Source of the DNA: Rothia gullae
GTDB lineage: Bacteria; Actinomycetota; Actinomycetes; Actinomycetales; Micrococcaceae
DNA: 64,000 nt
Assembly (NCBI RefSeq): GCF_024294905.1
Contig: NZ_JANCOC010000005.1
Span: 1 to 64,000, forward strand
Reading direction: 5' to 3'
The notes under the pieces were generated by a model, which had not been told where the DNA came from, did not search any database, and saw nothing but the letters and a program-made list of their open reading frames with translations. A program made the position numbers and the translations under genes. Positions 46,401-54,410 of this stretch are shown one piece after another. The first letter of the stretch is position 1; each line of letters begins with the position of its first letter.

Positions 46401-47969
46401 GACAGCGGCGAACTGACCCTCGACCTGCGCTACGAATACGCCCCCACCGCCGGCATCGGAGGCGCCCGCACCGACGCCGCCAAGCGCGACGGCGTAGCAG
46501 TCCAGGTACCCATCCTGTTCCTCAACCAGCTGAACCCCGAACCGTTCTGCTGGCAAATCCCCGGCCTGCGCCACGAACTCGTCACCGCGCTCATCAAATC
46601 GCTCCCCAAGGCGATTCGACGCAACTTCGTACCCGCACCCGACGTAGCACGCGCCGCCTGCGCCGCCCTCGAAGAGGACTACTCCCCCGCAACCGACGCG
46701 CTCATCCCCTCCCTGGCACTCGTACTACGCCGCCTGCGCGGCGTTGTTATCGAGCCCGAAGCCTTCAACTGGGACGCCGTGCCCGAACACCTGAAAATGG
46801 GATTCCAGGTGCGCAACGCACGCAACAAAATCCTGGGCGAAGGCAAGGATCTGCGCGCCCTGCAACAGCAGCTCCACAAGGAGATTCGCGGCGCCCTCGC
46901 CGACTCCCTCGGCGCATCCGACGACACCATGGCAAAAATGGTGGCACTCGCGCAGGGTGGATCAGGTAACTCAGGCGGCTCGGGCAACTCGGGTAGCTCC
47001 GCGGCTTCTGCCCAGAAGAGCGCGAAGAACGCTCAGAGCGGCACCGCTCAGGTAGCTAATGCGCACGGTTCGCAGGTACGCGAAATTAGCGGCCTCACCG
47101 AATTCCCCGCCGATCTCTTTCCCAACGGAGAAATCCCCCGCAAGGTACAGCGCATTATCGCCACCCAGGCAGTCAACGGATACCCAGCCCTCGTCGACGA
47201 AGAAACCAGCGTAGGACTGCGCATCTTCCCCACCGAAGCCGAACAGCTCCACGCACAGCGCCGCGGCATCATCCGCCTGCTCCAACTGCAGGTGCCCTCG
47301 CCCGTACGCTACGTGAGCGAACACCTCTCCCACAAGGAGAAAATCGTCTTCACACAGAACCCGCACGGCTCCATCGACGAACTCATCCGCGACTGTACCG
47401 TCGCGGCACTCGACCACCTCGTGCCGCACACCCCCATCTTCACGCACACCGAATACAGCGAACTCTACGAGCACGTGCGTGCCGAACTCATCGAGACGGT
47501 CTTTAACGTCACCAAGCTCGTCGCCGAAATCCTCTCCGAAGCAACCGCGCTGAAGAAGGCAATCAAGAAGGCAACCTCGCTGACGACCATGCACGCCGTC
47601 TCCGACGTGAAGGCACAGATGGAGAACCTCGTCTACCCCGGATTCGTGGCGAAAACCGGCTACGACCAGCTGGTTCACATCCCGCGCTACCTCAAGGCCG
47701 CCCAGGTGCGCCTGACGAAGCTCGGCCCAAACCTGCACCGCGACAACCAGCTCATGCTCACCGTGCAGGACCTGGAAGACTCCTACGATAACGCGCTCAA
47801 GTCGCTACCGGCAGGCACCATCGTGCCGGATGCGCTCCGCCGCGTGAACTGGATGATTGAGGAGCTGCGCGTCAGCTTCTTCGCCCAGGAGCTTGGTACC
47901 GCTTACACGGTGTCTGAAAAGCGCATTGCAAAGGCTCAGCGTGAGGCGCTGGACGCTGTCAAGCGCTAA
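43467..47969 (+). CDS. hrpA: ATP-dependent RNA helicase HrpA
   Basis: A 1500-residue DEAH helicase, longer than the ~1300 usual. Residues 1-115 are Lys/Asn/Arg-rich low complexity. The core has GETGSGKTTQIPK (near 154), DEAHERSLNID (near 254), SATID (near 290) and the motif VI QRSGRCGR (near 493). The C-terminal half holds the HrpA-specific DUF3418-like region, interrupted near 1170 by a Gly/Ser-rich linker of about 25 residues. HrpA helps resolve stalled ribosomes on mRNA in E. coli (recent family knowledge). It is monocistronic, with a terminator after it. Confidence 0.93.
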   Translation: MSEQKSTKKHADTSKAPRTAPTMASMAAAIHAAKVRSSEKTGEKTADKTTENNAVKKGAQKNSTQKNNADRKNSSRGTSERNSNASRANRRGGGTNRTRKQGNQQDDNKSNQQNRPAPRRYEPLIPEVITYPEELPVSERREDIMNAIRDNQVVIIAGETGSGKTTQIPKMCLDLGLGEKGLIGHTQPRRLAARSVAERIAEELGQKIGETVGYQVRFTSEVGEHSAIKLMTDGILLAEIQNDKLLRRYSTLIIDEAHERSLNIDFILGYLKRILPQRPDLKVIITSATIDPERFARHFSPSYVPGKGIVDENLSAEEREIAEAILPDDAPPIIEVSGRTYPVEIRYRPLDEEDYLSDDEIEDDHDPTDGILDAIKELSKEAPGDILIFFSGEREIRDAKDAIEAMVLKSPRLNYEVLPLYARLSLAEQHRVFSPGSRPRIVLATNVAETSLTVPGIKYVIDTGTARISRYSARTKVQRLPIERISQASANQRSGRCGRVSDGIAIRLYSEEDFNSRPEFTDPEILRTNLAAVILQMIAIGVVREPGDISRFPFVQPPASRAINDGVNLLRELGALTERPRQPRKGRGNSATLTAIGRAMAAFPVDPRLARMIIEGGRRNCAKEMMALAAALTIQDPRERPADVRAEADAMHARFVDDTSDFYSFLLLWDYINEQQAALSSSQLRKMCHREYINYLRIREWQDLFAQLREMGRTANIHASGGRDINASAHEIDIHKSLLSGLLSHVGVKEEREKDSKGRNRGPREYLGARGTKFAIFPGSGLFKKSPDWVLSAELVETSRLWARTNASIDPQWIEEIGKHLISVQYSEPHWSLNSGAAVAYAKGTLFGLTIYADRPVQYARVNAAAARELFIQSALVEGQWHTQHKFYLRNQRALAEVEELEARLRRRDLRVDDSVLFAFYDARIPAHVTDVRAFDKWWKQARLEDDNYLDFNPEKLINEEAADYDDSQFPRQWVQRTDSGELTLDLRYEYAPTAGIGGARTDAAKRDGVAVQVPILFLNQLNPEPFCWQIPGLRHELVTALIKSLPKAIRRNFVPAPDVARAACAALEEDYSPATDALIPSLALVLRRLRGVVIEPEAFNWDAVPEHLKMGFQVRNARNKILGEGKDLRALQQQLHKEIRGALADSLGASDDTMAKMVALAQGGSGNSGGSGNSGSSAASAQKSAKNAQSGTAQVANAHGSQVREISGLTEFPADLFPNGEIPRKVQRIIATQAVNGYPALVDEETSVGLRIFPTEAEQLHAQRRGIIRLLQLQVPSPVRYVSEHLSHKEKIVFTQNPHGSIDELIRDCTVAALDHLVPHTPIFTHTEYSELYEHVRAELIETVFNVTKLVAEILSEATALKKAIKKATSLTTMHAVSDVKAQMENLVYPGFVAKTGYDQLVHIPRYLKAAQVRLTKLGPNLHRDNQLMLTVQDLEDSYDNALKSLPAGTIVPDALRRVNWMIEELRVSFFAQELGTAYTVSEKRIAKAQREALDAVKR

Positions 47970-47977
47970 GTAGTACA

Positions 47978-48016
47978 AAGAGTCCCCCGCACGATTACCT
48001 CGTGTGGGGGACTCTT
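47978..48016 (+). terminator. Terminator of hrpA
   Basis: AAGAGTCCCCCGCACGA and TCGTGTGGGGGACTCTT form a long stem with one mismatch, starting 9 bases after the hrpA stop, with TCT following. Confidence 0.8.
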
Positions 48017-48062
48017 CTATCTCTATGGTTTTCTGCACCTGGTGGGCCGGCAAGCTATGCAC

Positions 48063-48285
48063 TTCCTCCGCTCCTGCAGGGGAACCCGCCGCGCCCGGAC
48101 GCTCCGCTCTTCCTTGCTTCGCTGCGGAGAGCGCCCGGAACGGCACCCTGATGTCGCTTCCGGAAGGCATAGCCGCCTCCACTCGCGAATTGGCAAGAAC
48201 GTACCGAGGGGCAGGCGTCCTCCGTAGTGACATCAGGGTGCCCGAAGCGAAGCGAGGGCGGGTCCCCTGTAGGAACAAGGAGGAA
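48063..48285. repeat. Inverted-repeat element of ~223 bases (possible MITE/REP-like)
   Basis: The ends TTCCTCC (48063-48069) and GGAGGAA (48279-48285) begin long imperfect arms that continue inward as CTGCAGGGGAACCCGCC versus GGCGGGTCCCCTGTAGG. An inner perfect 14-base pair is GGCACCCTGATGTC (48142-48155) with GACATCAGGGTGCC (48229-48242). The left arm has an extra hairpin of about 40 bases. No transposase or credible gene lies inside. It stands between the hrpA terminator and the tRNA terminator, a typical place for a mobile repeat. A structured RNA is an alternative. Confidence 0.6.
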
Positions 48286-48326
48286 CATCGTCCCTCCGCA
48301 AACAAAGAAACTAAAAAGTTAAACAC

Positions 48327-48353
48327 AAAAACCCTTAGCTCGAAAGCTAAGGG
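48327..48353 (-). terminator. Terminator of the Gly-Cys-Val tRNA operon
   Basis: CCCTTAGCT (48332-48340) pairs with AGCTAAGGG (48345-48353); on the minus strand TTTTTG follows. Confidence 0.85.
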
Positions 48354-48362
48354 CTTTATCTG

Positions 48363-48434
48363 TGCGCGATACTGGGATCGAACCAGTGACCTCTTCCGTG
48401 TCAGGGAAGCGCGCTACCGCTGCGCCAATCGCGC
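48363..48434 (-). tRNA. tRNA-Val (anticodon GAC)
   Basis: Acceptor GCGCGAT pairs with ATCGCGC; the anticodon stem CTTCC/GGAAG encloses CTGACAC, giving GAC for codon GUC. T loop TTCGATC, discriminator A, CCA not encoded. Third gene of the tRNA operon. Confidence 0.95.
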
Positions 48435-48458
48435 TCACAAAACAGTTGTTTTGTTGCG

Positions 48459-48529
48459 AGGTGAGGACGGGATTCGAACCCGCGTACACGGCTTTGCAGG
48501 CCGCTGCCTAACCACTCGACCACCTCACC
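48459..48529 (-). tRNA. tRNA-Cys (anticodon GCA)
   Basis: Acceptor GGTGAGG pairs with CCTCACC, discriminator U as expected for tRNA-Cys. Anticodon loop CTGCAAA gives GCA for codons UGC/UGU. T loop TTCGAAT. Second gene of the operon. Confidence 0.95.
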
Positions 48530-48576
48530 GCATACGCTCCACAAGGGAACGCGTTCGAACTCTTGGAGTCCTTACG

Positions 48577-48649
<73 letters not shown>

Positions 48650-48715
48650 ATATCAGCGTATTCAATTTGAATCATTCCGTTGGAGTTTTTCGCTCCGTCG
48701 TGCTGACAGGTAAAT

Positions 48716-48744
48716 ACTATACGGGGTTTTTGAGTGTTTGCCAA
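48716..48744 (-). promoter_or_regulatory. Sigma-70-type promoter of the tRNA operon
   Basis: On the minus strand TTGGCA (48744-48739), a 17-base spacer, then TATAGT (48721-48716). Transcription should begin near 48709, about 60 bases before tRNA-Gly. This is the best -35/-10 pair in the window. Confidence 0.75.
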
Positions 48745-48958
48745 ATCCTTTGCAGATCACCATGTGTTCCGCGTGTTTCCGGGGCAGACCGGGGTATTTG
48801 GGCTCGTTTTTGGGGCGTGTAAGCAAAATTTATTTTCATGGTGCCAGTCACATTTTCGGGATTTTGGGGTGGCTACTGTTCCCGTGAGGGTAACGGCGGG
48901 CGCACGATGTCCGCCACGATGTCTGCAGAACATCCACAAAATTTTTCACAAGGACACG
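48745..48958. other. Intergenic stretch without a gene
   Basis: About 210 bases between the tRNA promoter and the glnE terminator. Nothing beyond scattered T-rich and G-rich runs is seen. Confidence 0.4.
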
Positions 48959-48996
48959 AAAAGGAGGGGCGGGGAACCAGGTTCCCTGCCCCTCCC
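48959..48996 (-). terminator. Terminator of glnE
   Basis: GGAGGGGCGGGGAAC (48963-48977) and GTTCCCTGCCCCTCC (48981-48995) form a 15-base stem with one G-T pair and a 3-base loop; TTTT follows on the minus strand. It lies about 70 bases after the glnE stop. Confidence 0.85.
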
Positions 48997-49013
48997 CTAT
49001 GAAATTCGCACCG

Positions 49014-49043
49014 ACAAAATGCCAGGCTACAAAATGCCAGGCT
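49014..49043. repeat. 15-base perfect tandem duplication after glnE
   Basis: ACAAAATGCCAGGCT at 49014-49028 and 49029-49043, between the glnE stop and its terminator. Confidence 0.85.
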
Positions 49044-49063
49044 CATGTTTTTCTGGATTCTTT

Positions 49064-52000
49064 TTAGAGCTCTTCGAAGAAGAGGCGTTCGTAGACCTTA
49101 CGGGCGTTGCGGGTTTGGCGCAGGTAGTCCTCTTCGAGGGCGCGTGCACTGCCGGCGGGGTATCCGCACCAGCGGGCGATTGCTTCCAGGTCGGCACGTC
49201 CCGAGGGTAGGGTGTCGGATTGGCGCACGCCGCGCAGTACATTGCCGCCGCGAATCTTCGTAGCGAGTAGCCAGGCGCCGCTGAGGATTTCAGCGTCCGC
49301 GGCCTCGACCAGCCCCGTCTCAACCGCGGCGTTTAGCGCCTTCAGGGTGGAGGTGGTGCGCAACCCGGGCACAGCGTGCGCATGGCACAACTGTATGAGC
49401 TGGACTAGCCATTCCACGTCGGAGAGTCCGCCGCGACCGAGCTTGAGCTGGCGGGTGCGGTCGGCACCGTGTGGCATGCGTTCGTTTTCAACGCGCGCTT
49501 TCATACGGCGAATCTGCTGCACCTGTTCGGGTGTGAAAGTTGCCGGGTAGCGGTACGGGTCGATGAGCTCCACGAAAGCGCGTCCGAGCGCCTCGTCACC
49601 AGCGATGGGGCGGGAGCGGGTGAGCGCCTGGAACTCCCAGGTTTCCGCCCAGCGTTCGTAGTAGGAGCGGTAGGAGTCCAGCGAGCGCACGATAGCGCCC
49701 TGCTTGCCTTCGGGGCGCAGGTCGGCGTCCACTTCGAGGGGCCGTTCGGCGCGAATGGCGGGTTTGACGGGCTGTTTGAGGAGCATCAGGGTGCGGTTGA
49801 CGATGCGTGCCGCCTGTTCCTGCGCGGCGTCTTCGTCGGCCCCGTCGAGGGGTTCGTGGACGAACATGACGTCCGCGTCGGAGCCGAAGCCGTTCTCGGC
49901 GCCGCCGAGGCGACCCATGCCGATGACGGCGATTCGGGTGAGCAGCTTCTCCCCCGCTACCTCCTCAGCTTCGGTGTCTTCCGGTGCCGTTTGGAATTCA
50001 CGCAGGGCAATCTGCAACGCCGCACCGATTGTGTACTCGTCGATGGCGGCAAGATCGGCGCAGGTGTCCTCAACGTCGACGATGCCCAGGGTCCAGCCCA
50101 TGGCGGTGCGCAGGGTTTCGCGGCGGCGCAGGTAGCGCACGGCGCGCATCGCCTCGGCGGGGTCCTCATGTCGTGCCAGCAGGGAGGAAATCTCGGAGGC
50201 GAGCGCTTCCTCCCCCAGCGGTTTGAGGTCGGCGACCTTGTCCAGCCAGGCGATGGAGGCGGAGGCGTCCTCGAGCAGGTCGGTCATGGGGCGCGAGCTG
50301 GAGAGTAGCTGGCTGAGGCGTTCGGCAGCTGCGGGTGAGTCGCGGAGCATGCGCAGGTACCAGCTGGTGCTGCCGAGCGATTCGGAGACGATGCGGAATC
50401 CGAGCAGGCCGGCGTCCGCGTCCACACCGCGAGCGAACCAGCCCAGCAGCACGGGCATGAGGTGCCGCTGAATATCTGCACTGCGGGAAAGTCCCGTGGT
50501 GAGTGCCTTGATGTGGCGCATGGCGCCGCGCGGGTCGCGGTAGCCGAGGGCTGCGAGGCGGTCCTGGGCCGCCTGCTCGCTGAGTATCACTTCGTCGCGG
50601 CTGAGCGTGGAGACGGCGGCAAGTAGCGGGCGGAAGAAGATCCGTTCGTGCAGTAAACGGACGTTTCGTTTAATTTTCTGCCATGCCTTGAGCATCTGCT
50701 CGGCGGAGAGCGTGCCATTGCGTTCCGGGGAGAGGATCGAGCGGGCGAGGGCGCGCTGTTCGGCGTCTTTCTCGGGCATCAGGTGGGTGCGACGCAGCTG
50801 CTGCAACTGGATGCGGTGCTCGAGCACCCGCAGCTTCTTATAGTCGCGGCTGAATGCTTCGGCATCGGTGCGGCTAATGTAGCTGACGGCGGTCAGCGCC
50901 GCGAGCGAATCCACGGTGGACTTGGTGCGCACTGCGGGGTCGGTTCGACCGTGTACGAGCTGCAACAGCTGCACGGTAAACTCAATATCGCGCAAGCCGC
51001 CCGGGCCCAGCTTAATCTGGCGGTCTACCTGGTGTGAGGGAATGTTGTCGGTCACGCGGGCGCGCATCGCCTGCACGGATTCCACGAAGGATTCACGGGC
51101 GGCGGACTCCCACACGAAGGGGTCGATTGCACGGGCGTAGCGGGCACCCAACTGCGCCGAACCGGCGATAGGACGCGCCTTGAGCAGCGCCTGGAACTCC
51201 CAGTTTTCTGCCCAGCGCTTGTAGTACTGAACGTAGGATTCGACGGTGCGAACGAGCGGGCCGTCCTTACCCTCGGGGCGCAGGTTCGCGTCGACCTCCC
51301 AGAGGGCAGGTTCGGGTGCGGGGCCCATGATGGCGCGGGTGAGGGCGTGTACGAGCTCCGTGCCGATGGTGGAACATTCGTTCTCGGTGAGCTTGAGCGG
51401 GGTGCTCTCCCCCTCCGCCCCGGCATTGGGCGCAGCGCCAGCGGCGGCGGGTTCCACGGGCGCAACCACGTACACTACGTCAACGTCAGAGATGTAGTTC
51501 AGCTCGCGGGCACCGCACTTACCCATGCCGATAATCGCCAAGTCCAGGGCGTCTACGGCTTCGCCTCGGCGAGGAGCCGCCAGGCCGGGCCCCAGACCCT
51601 CCGCCACTTCAGTGCGCGCAATGGCGAGCGCACCCTCCAGCGCGGCGGCAGCCAAATCGGCGAGGTGACGACCGATGGTGGGCATCATTTCGACCGGGTC
51701 TTCGCAACACACGTCGAGCAGGGCGATGCGCGCCAGGGCGGCGCGGTAGGCGACGCGCAGGGTCACATAGCCCTCTTTGCCGGTCTGCTCTGCGGCAGCG
51801 CGCGGACGCTCCGCGTGGGGGTCGGCACCGAGAGCGGTAAGGATGTCACGGCGGTAGGGGGTGTCCAGCGGTGCGATGGGTGTCAGGAATTCCCCGTCGG
51901 TTTCCGGCAGAATCGACGCCGGGTGCTGGGAGCGAATCAGCACGCTCTCAGCCGGGTACACCTGCGTGTCGAAGAGCGGATCAATGTGTTCGGCACGGCG

Positions 52001-52408
52001 GTAGAGAAAATCGCCAATCGCCTGGGATGCGCCGAGCAGGCGGTACATGCCGAATTCTTTGTCGCCACGGTTGGCGCGTTCGGCGACCGCCGGGTGCTTC
52101 TCGATGAGGCGCACGAGGGCGGGCAGGGCAATATCCGGTGAGGGTGCGAGGCGCAACCCGGAAAAGAGCGCGTCCTGCGAGACGTGCTTCAGCTCGGGTG
52201 CGTTGAGCCAGCGTTCTGCTTTGGACGGGTCGTGGAAGCCGGTGGAAATCATGCGGGTGCGCAGGCGTAGCTGGGCTTTGCGTTCGGCTTCGGCGCGTTG
52301 CTCGTCGTCGAGTGCGTCGGGGGCGATGTCGGTGAGCGGTTTGGGTTCTTTAGCGGGGTCGATAATGCGGATGAGCCCGGTTGCCGGGTAGTGGGAGCTG
52401 TCAGTCAT
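49064..52408 (-). CDS. glnE: Glutamine synthetase adenylyltransferase/deadenylase
   Basis: A 1114-residue bifunctional enzyme with two nucleotidyltransferase domains. The N-terminal (deadenylylating) one has GMGKCGARELNYISDVDVVY near 290 and the C-terminal (adenylylating) one has GMGRLGGAENGFGSDADVMF near 823; both keep the G-X11-DXD-type pattern. It adds or removes AMP on a Tyr of glutamine synthetase in response to nitrogen. The neighbouring glutamine synthetase lacks that Tyr, so the target must be another glnA elsewhere. Confidence 0.94.
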   Translation of the reverse strand: MTDSSHYPATGLIRIIDPAKEPKPLTDIAPDALDDEQRAEAERKAQLRLRTRMISTGFHDPSKAERWLNAPELKHVSQDALFSGLRLAPSPDIALPALVRLIEKHPAVAERANRGDKEFGMYRLLGASQAIGDFLYRRAEHIDPLFDTQVYPAESVLIRSQHPASILPETDGEFLTPIAPLDTPYRRDILTALGADPHAERPRAAAEQTGKEGYVTLRVAYRAALARIALLDVCCEDPVEMMPTIGRHLADLAAAALEGALAIARTEVAEGLGPGLAAPRRGEAVDALDLAIIGMGKCGARELNYISDVDVVYVVAPVEPAAAGAAPNAGAEGESTPLKLTENECSTIGTELVHALTRAIMGPAPEPALWEVDANLRPEGKDGPLVRTVESYVQYYKRWAENWEFQALLKARPIAGSAQLGARYARAIDPFVWESAARESFVESVQAMRARVTDNIPSHQVDRQIKLGPGGLRDIEFTVQLLQLVHGRTDPAVRTKSTVDSLAALTAVSYISRTDAEAFSRDYKKLRVLEHRIQLQQLRRTHLMPEKDAEQRALARSILSPERNGTLSAEQMLKAWQKIKRNVRLLHERIFFRPLLAAVSTLSRDEVILSEQAAQDRLAALGYRDPRGAMRHIKALTTGLSRSADIQRHLMPVLLGWFARGVDADAGLLGFRIVSESLGSTSWYLRMLRDSPAAAERLSQLLSSSRPMTDLLEDASASIAWLDKVADLKPLGEEALASEISSLLARHEDPAEAMRAVRYLRRRETLRTAMGWTLGIVDVEDTCADLAAIDEYTIGAALQIALREFQTAPEDTEAEEVAGEKLLTRIAVIGMGRLGGAENGFGSDADVMFVHEPLDGADEDAAQEQAARIVNRTLMLLKQPVKPAIRAERPLEVDADLRPEGKQGAIVRSLDSYRSYYERWAETWEFQALTRSRPIAGDEALGRAFVELIDPYRYPATFTPEQVQQIRRMKARVENERMPHGADRTRQLKLGRGGLSDVEWLVQLIQLCHAHAVPGLRTTSTLKALNAAVETGLVEAADAEILSGAWLLATKIRGGNVLRGVRQSDTLPSGRADLEAIARWCGYPAGSARALEEDYLRQTRNARKVYERLFFEEL

Positions 52409-52557
52409 AGCGTGAGAACCGTAGGTAGAGAACTGGGGTTAGAGAACTATGGGAGGAGAGTAGATTCGGGGTGGAGAGTATATATTTCGGCGGCAAAAAT
52501 CGGCAGCAAAAATCAGCGGTGAACGGTGCAGCCAATAGGTGTATTTGATAGGCCTGT

Positions 52558-52599
52558 GGGCGGTACCCGCCGGCGTATTACCGGTAGCGGGCACCGCCC
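52558..52599 (-). terminator. GC-rich hairpin after glnA
   Basis: GGGCGGTACCCGC (52558-52570) pairs with GCGGGCACCGCCC (52587-52599) with one mismatch. It lies 56 bases past the glnA stop without a T run, so factor-dependent ending is possible. Confidence 0.45.
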
Positions 52600-52654
52600 G
52601 CCCTGATGCTGTCAGCGCTCACTCATCCTATGAGGAGGTGAGAGGGTCGAGCCG

Positions 52655-53995
52655 TCAGAGGATTCCGAGGTTGTGCTTGAGCTCGTACGGGGTTACCTGA
52701 GCCTGGTACTGATCCCAGTCGGCGCGCTTATTGCGCAGAAACTGCTCGAAGACCTGCTCGCCCAGAACCTCCGCCATGAACTCGGATTCTTCGGTGAGGT
52801 TAATGGCTTCACGCAGGGACGCGGGCAGCGGGTTGTAGCCCATGGCGCGGCGTTCGGCGTTGGTCATGGCAGCGAGGTCTTCGGTTACGGCGGGCATGAG
52901 CGGGTACTCGTTTTCGATGCCCTTCAGACCTGCTGCGAGAATCACCGCGTAGGCGAGGTACGGGTTTGATGCCGAGTCCAGGCCGCGGTACTCGATGCGG
53001 GCGGACTGCATCTTGTTCGGCTTGTACAGTGGCACACGCACGAGGGCGGAGCGGTTGTTGTGGCCCCAGGAGACATAGGACGGTGCCTCGCCGCCGCCCC
53101 AGAGGCGCTTGTAGGAGTTGATGAACTGGTTGGTGACCGCGGTGAATTCGGGGGCGTGCTTGAGCACACCAGCGATGAAGTGGCGTGCGGTCTTGGACAG
53201 CTGGTATTCGGCACCGGCTTCGAAGAATGCGTTAGTGTCGCCTTCGAAGAGGGAGAAGTGGGTGTGCATGCCGCTGCCGGCGTACTTGGTGAAGGGCTTG
53301 GGCATGAAGGTTGCGTACATGCCGAGCGAGTAGGCGACTTCCTTGATGACGGTGCGGAAGGTCATGACGTTGTCGGCGGTCTGCAGGGCGTCGGCGTGGC
53401 GCAGGTCGATTTCGTTCTGGCCGGGGCCGGTTTCGTGGTGGCTGAATTCGACGGAGATGCCGACTTCTTCGAGCATGGTCACTGCCTTGCGGCGGAAGTC
53501 CTGCACGATGCCGCCGGGGGTGTGGTCGAAGTAGGATTCGTAGTCCACGGGCACGGGGAATCCGTCAACGCCAAGTTTGGAGGATTCGAGCAGGTAGAAC
53601 TCAATTTCGGGCGAAGTGTAGCAGGTGAAGCCCATCTCCGCAGCCTTGTTGAGCACGCGCTTGAGCACGCCGCGGGTGTCGGAGGCGCTGATCTCACCGT
53701 CGGGGGTGAGCACGTCACAGAACATGCGGGAGGTGTAGTCTTCCTCGCCGCGCCAGGGCAGGATCTGGAAGGTGGAGGGGTCCGGCTGCAGCAGCATGTC
53801 AGATTCGTAGATGCGGGAGAAACCCTCAATCGAGGAGCCGTCAAAGCCCAGGCCCTCGTCGAAGGCGCTTTCTACTTCAGCCGGTGCGAGCGCAACGGAT
53901 TTGAGGGTGCCGACCACGTCGGTGAACCAGAGGCGGATGAAGCGGATGTCGCGCTCTTCGATGGTGCGCAGTACGAATTCCTGTTGGCGGTCCAT
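52655..53995 (-). CDS. glnA2: Type I glutamine synthetase, GlnA2-like (non-adenylylatable)
   Basis: A 446-residue glutamine synthetase. The latch-type motif GFDGSSIEGF (near 50), the ATP/metal segments EIEFYLL (near 127) and GSGMHTHFSLF (near 243), and the glutamate loop NQFINSYKRL (near 288) are present. Instead of the adenylylation motif NLYDLPP it has DLAAMTNAERR, with Ala at the Tyr position. This agrees with GlnA2 of mycobacteria, which also lies next to glnE. It makes glutamine from glutamate, ammonia and ATP. The divergent gap upstream is 415 bases. Confidence 0.9.
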   Translation of the reverse strand: MDRQQEFVLRTIEERDIRFIRLWFTDVVGTLKSVALAPAEVESAFDEGLGFDGSSIEGFSRIYESDMLLQPDPSTFQILPWRGEEDYTSRMFCDVLTPDGEISASDTRGVLKRVLNKAAEMGFTCYTSPEIEFYLLESSKLGVDGFPVPVDYESYFDHTPGGIVQDFRRKAVTMLEEVGISVEFSHHETGPGQNEIDLRHADALQTADNVMTFRTVIKEVAYSLGMYATFMPKPFTKYAGSGMHTHFSLFEGDTNAFFEAGAEYQLSKTARHFIAGVLKHAPEFTAVTNQFINSYKRLWGGGEAPSYVSWGHNNRSALVRVPLYKPNKMQSARIEYRGLDSASNPYLAYAVILAAGLKGIENEYPLMPAVTEDLAAMTNAERRAMGYNPLPASLREAINLTEESEFMAEVLGEQVFEQFLRNKRADWDQYQAQVTPYELKHNLGIL

Positions 53996-54410
53996 GAGTT
54001 GCCCTCTCGGTGCGGGCGCGCATCCGCGTGGTACCCGTCTGTGGGTGGCGGAGGCGCGCTAAATTTGATGCCGAGGTGAAGAAGACCCTGTTGCGGAATG
54101 TCCTGCATGTCCCTTGGGTTTCCAAGGGGTTGCGGCGGGTTGTGTACCAGCGGTGCTGGTGCCTCCTTGCCCCGGCGTGTGTCCTGTTGTTATCTAGCCT
54201 ATCGGGTTCTGCTGTGTGGCGGGTGGGTGGGAGGTTTCGTTTGTGTAAATTCTCTTTTCGTGTGCTGCGGTAGCTCAGATTCTGGGCGATACCGGGGCCT
54301 CTCCCCCACTTTCTGCGGTGCGGGTTATGTTCAGATGCCTAGCGGATTCAGATATCTGGCAGATGGCGGTTCGCGGGGCGTGGTCGGGGTCGCCTTGCGA
54401 TAATGGGCGT
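53996..54410. other. Divergent region between glnA2 and the unknown membrane protein
   Basis: 415 bases. CCCTTGG/CCAAGGG (about 54112-54128) forms a 7-base hairpin on the glnA side. TAGGCT on the minus strand near 54200 may be a -10. On the plus strand GATAAT at 54399-54404 precedes the next gene. In-frame codons run upstream of 54411 from a GTG at 54318, but nothing supports using them. Confidence 0.45.
54399..54404 (+). promoter_or_regulatory. -10 box GATAAT, leaderless geometry
   Basis: GATAAT ends 6 bases before the ATG at 54411 and no ribosome site intervenes. Confidence 0.5.
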
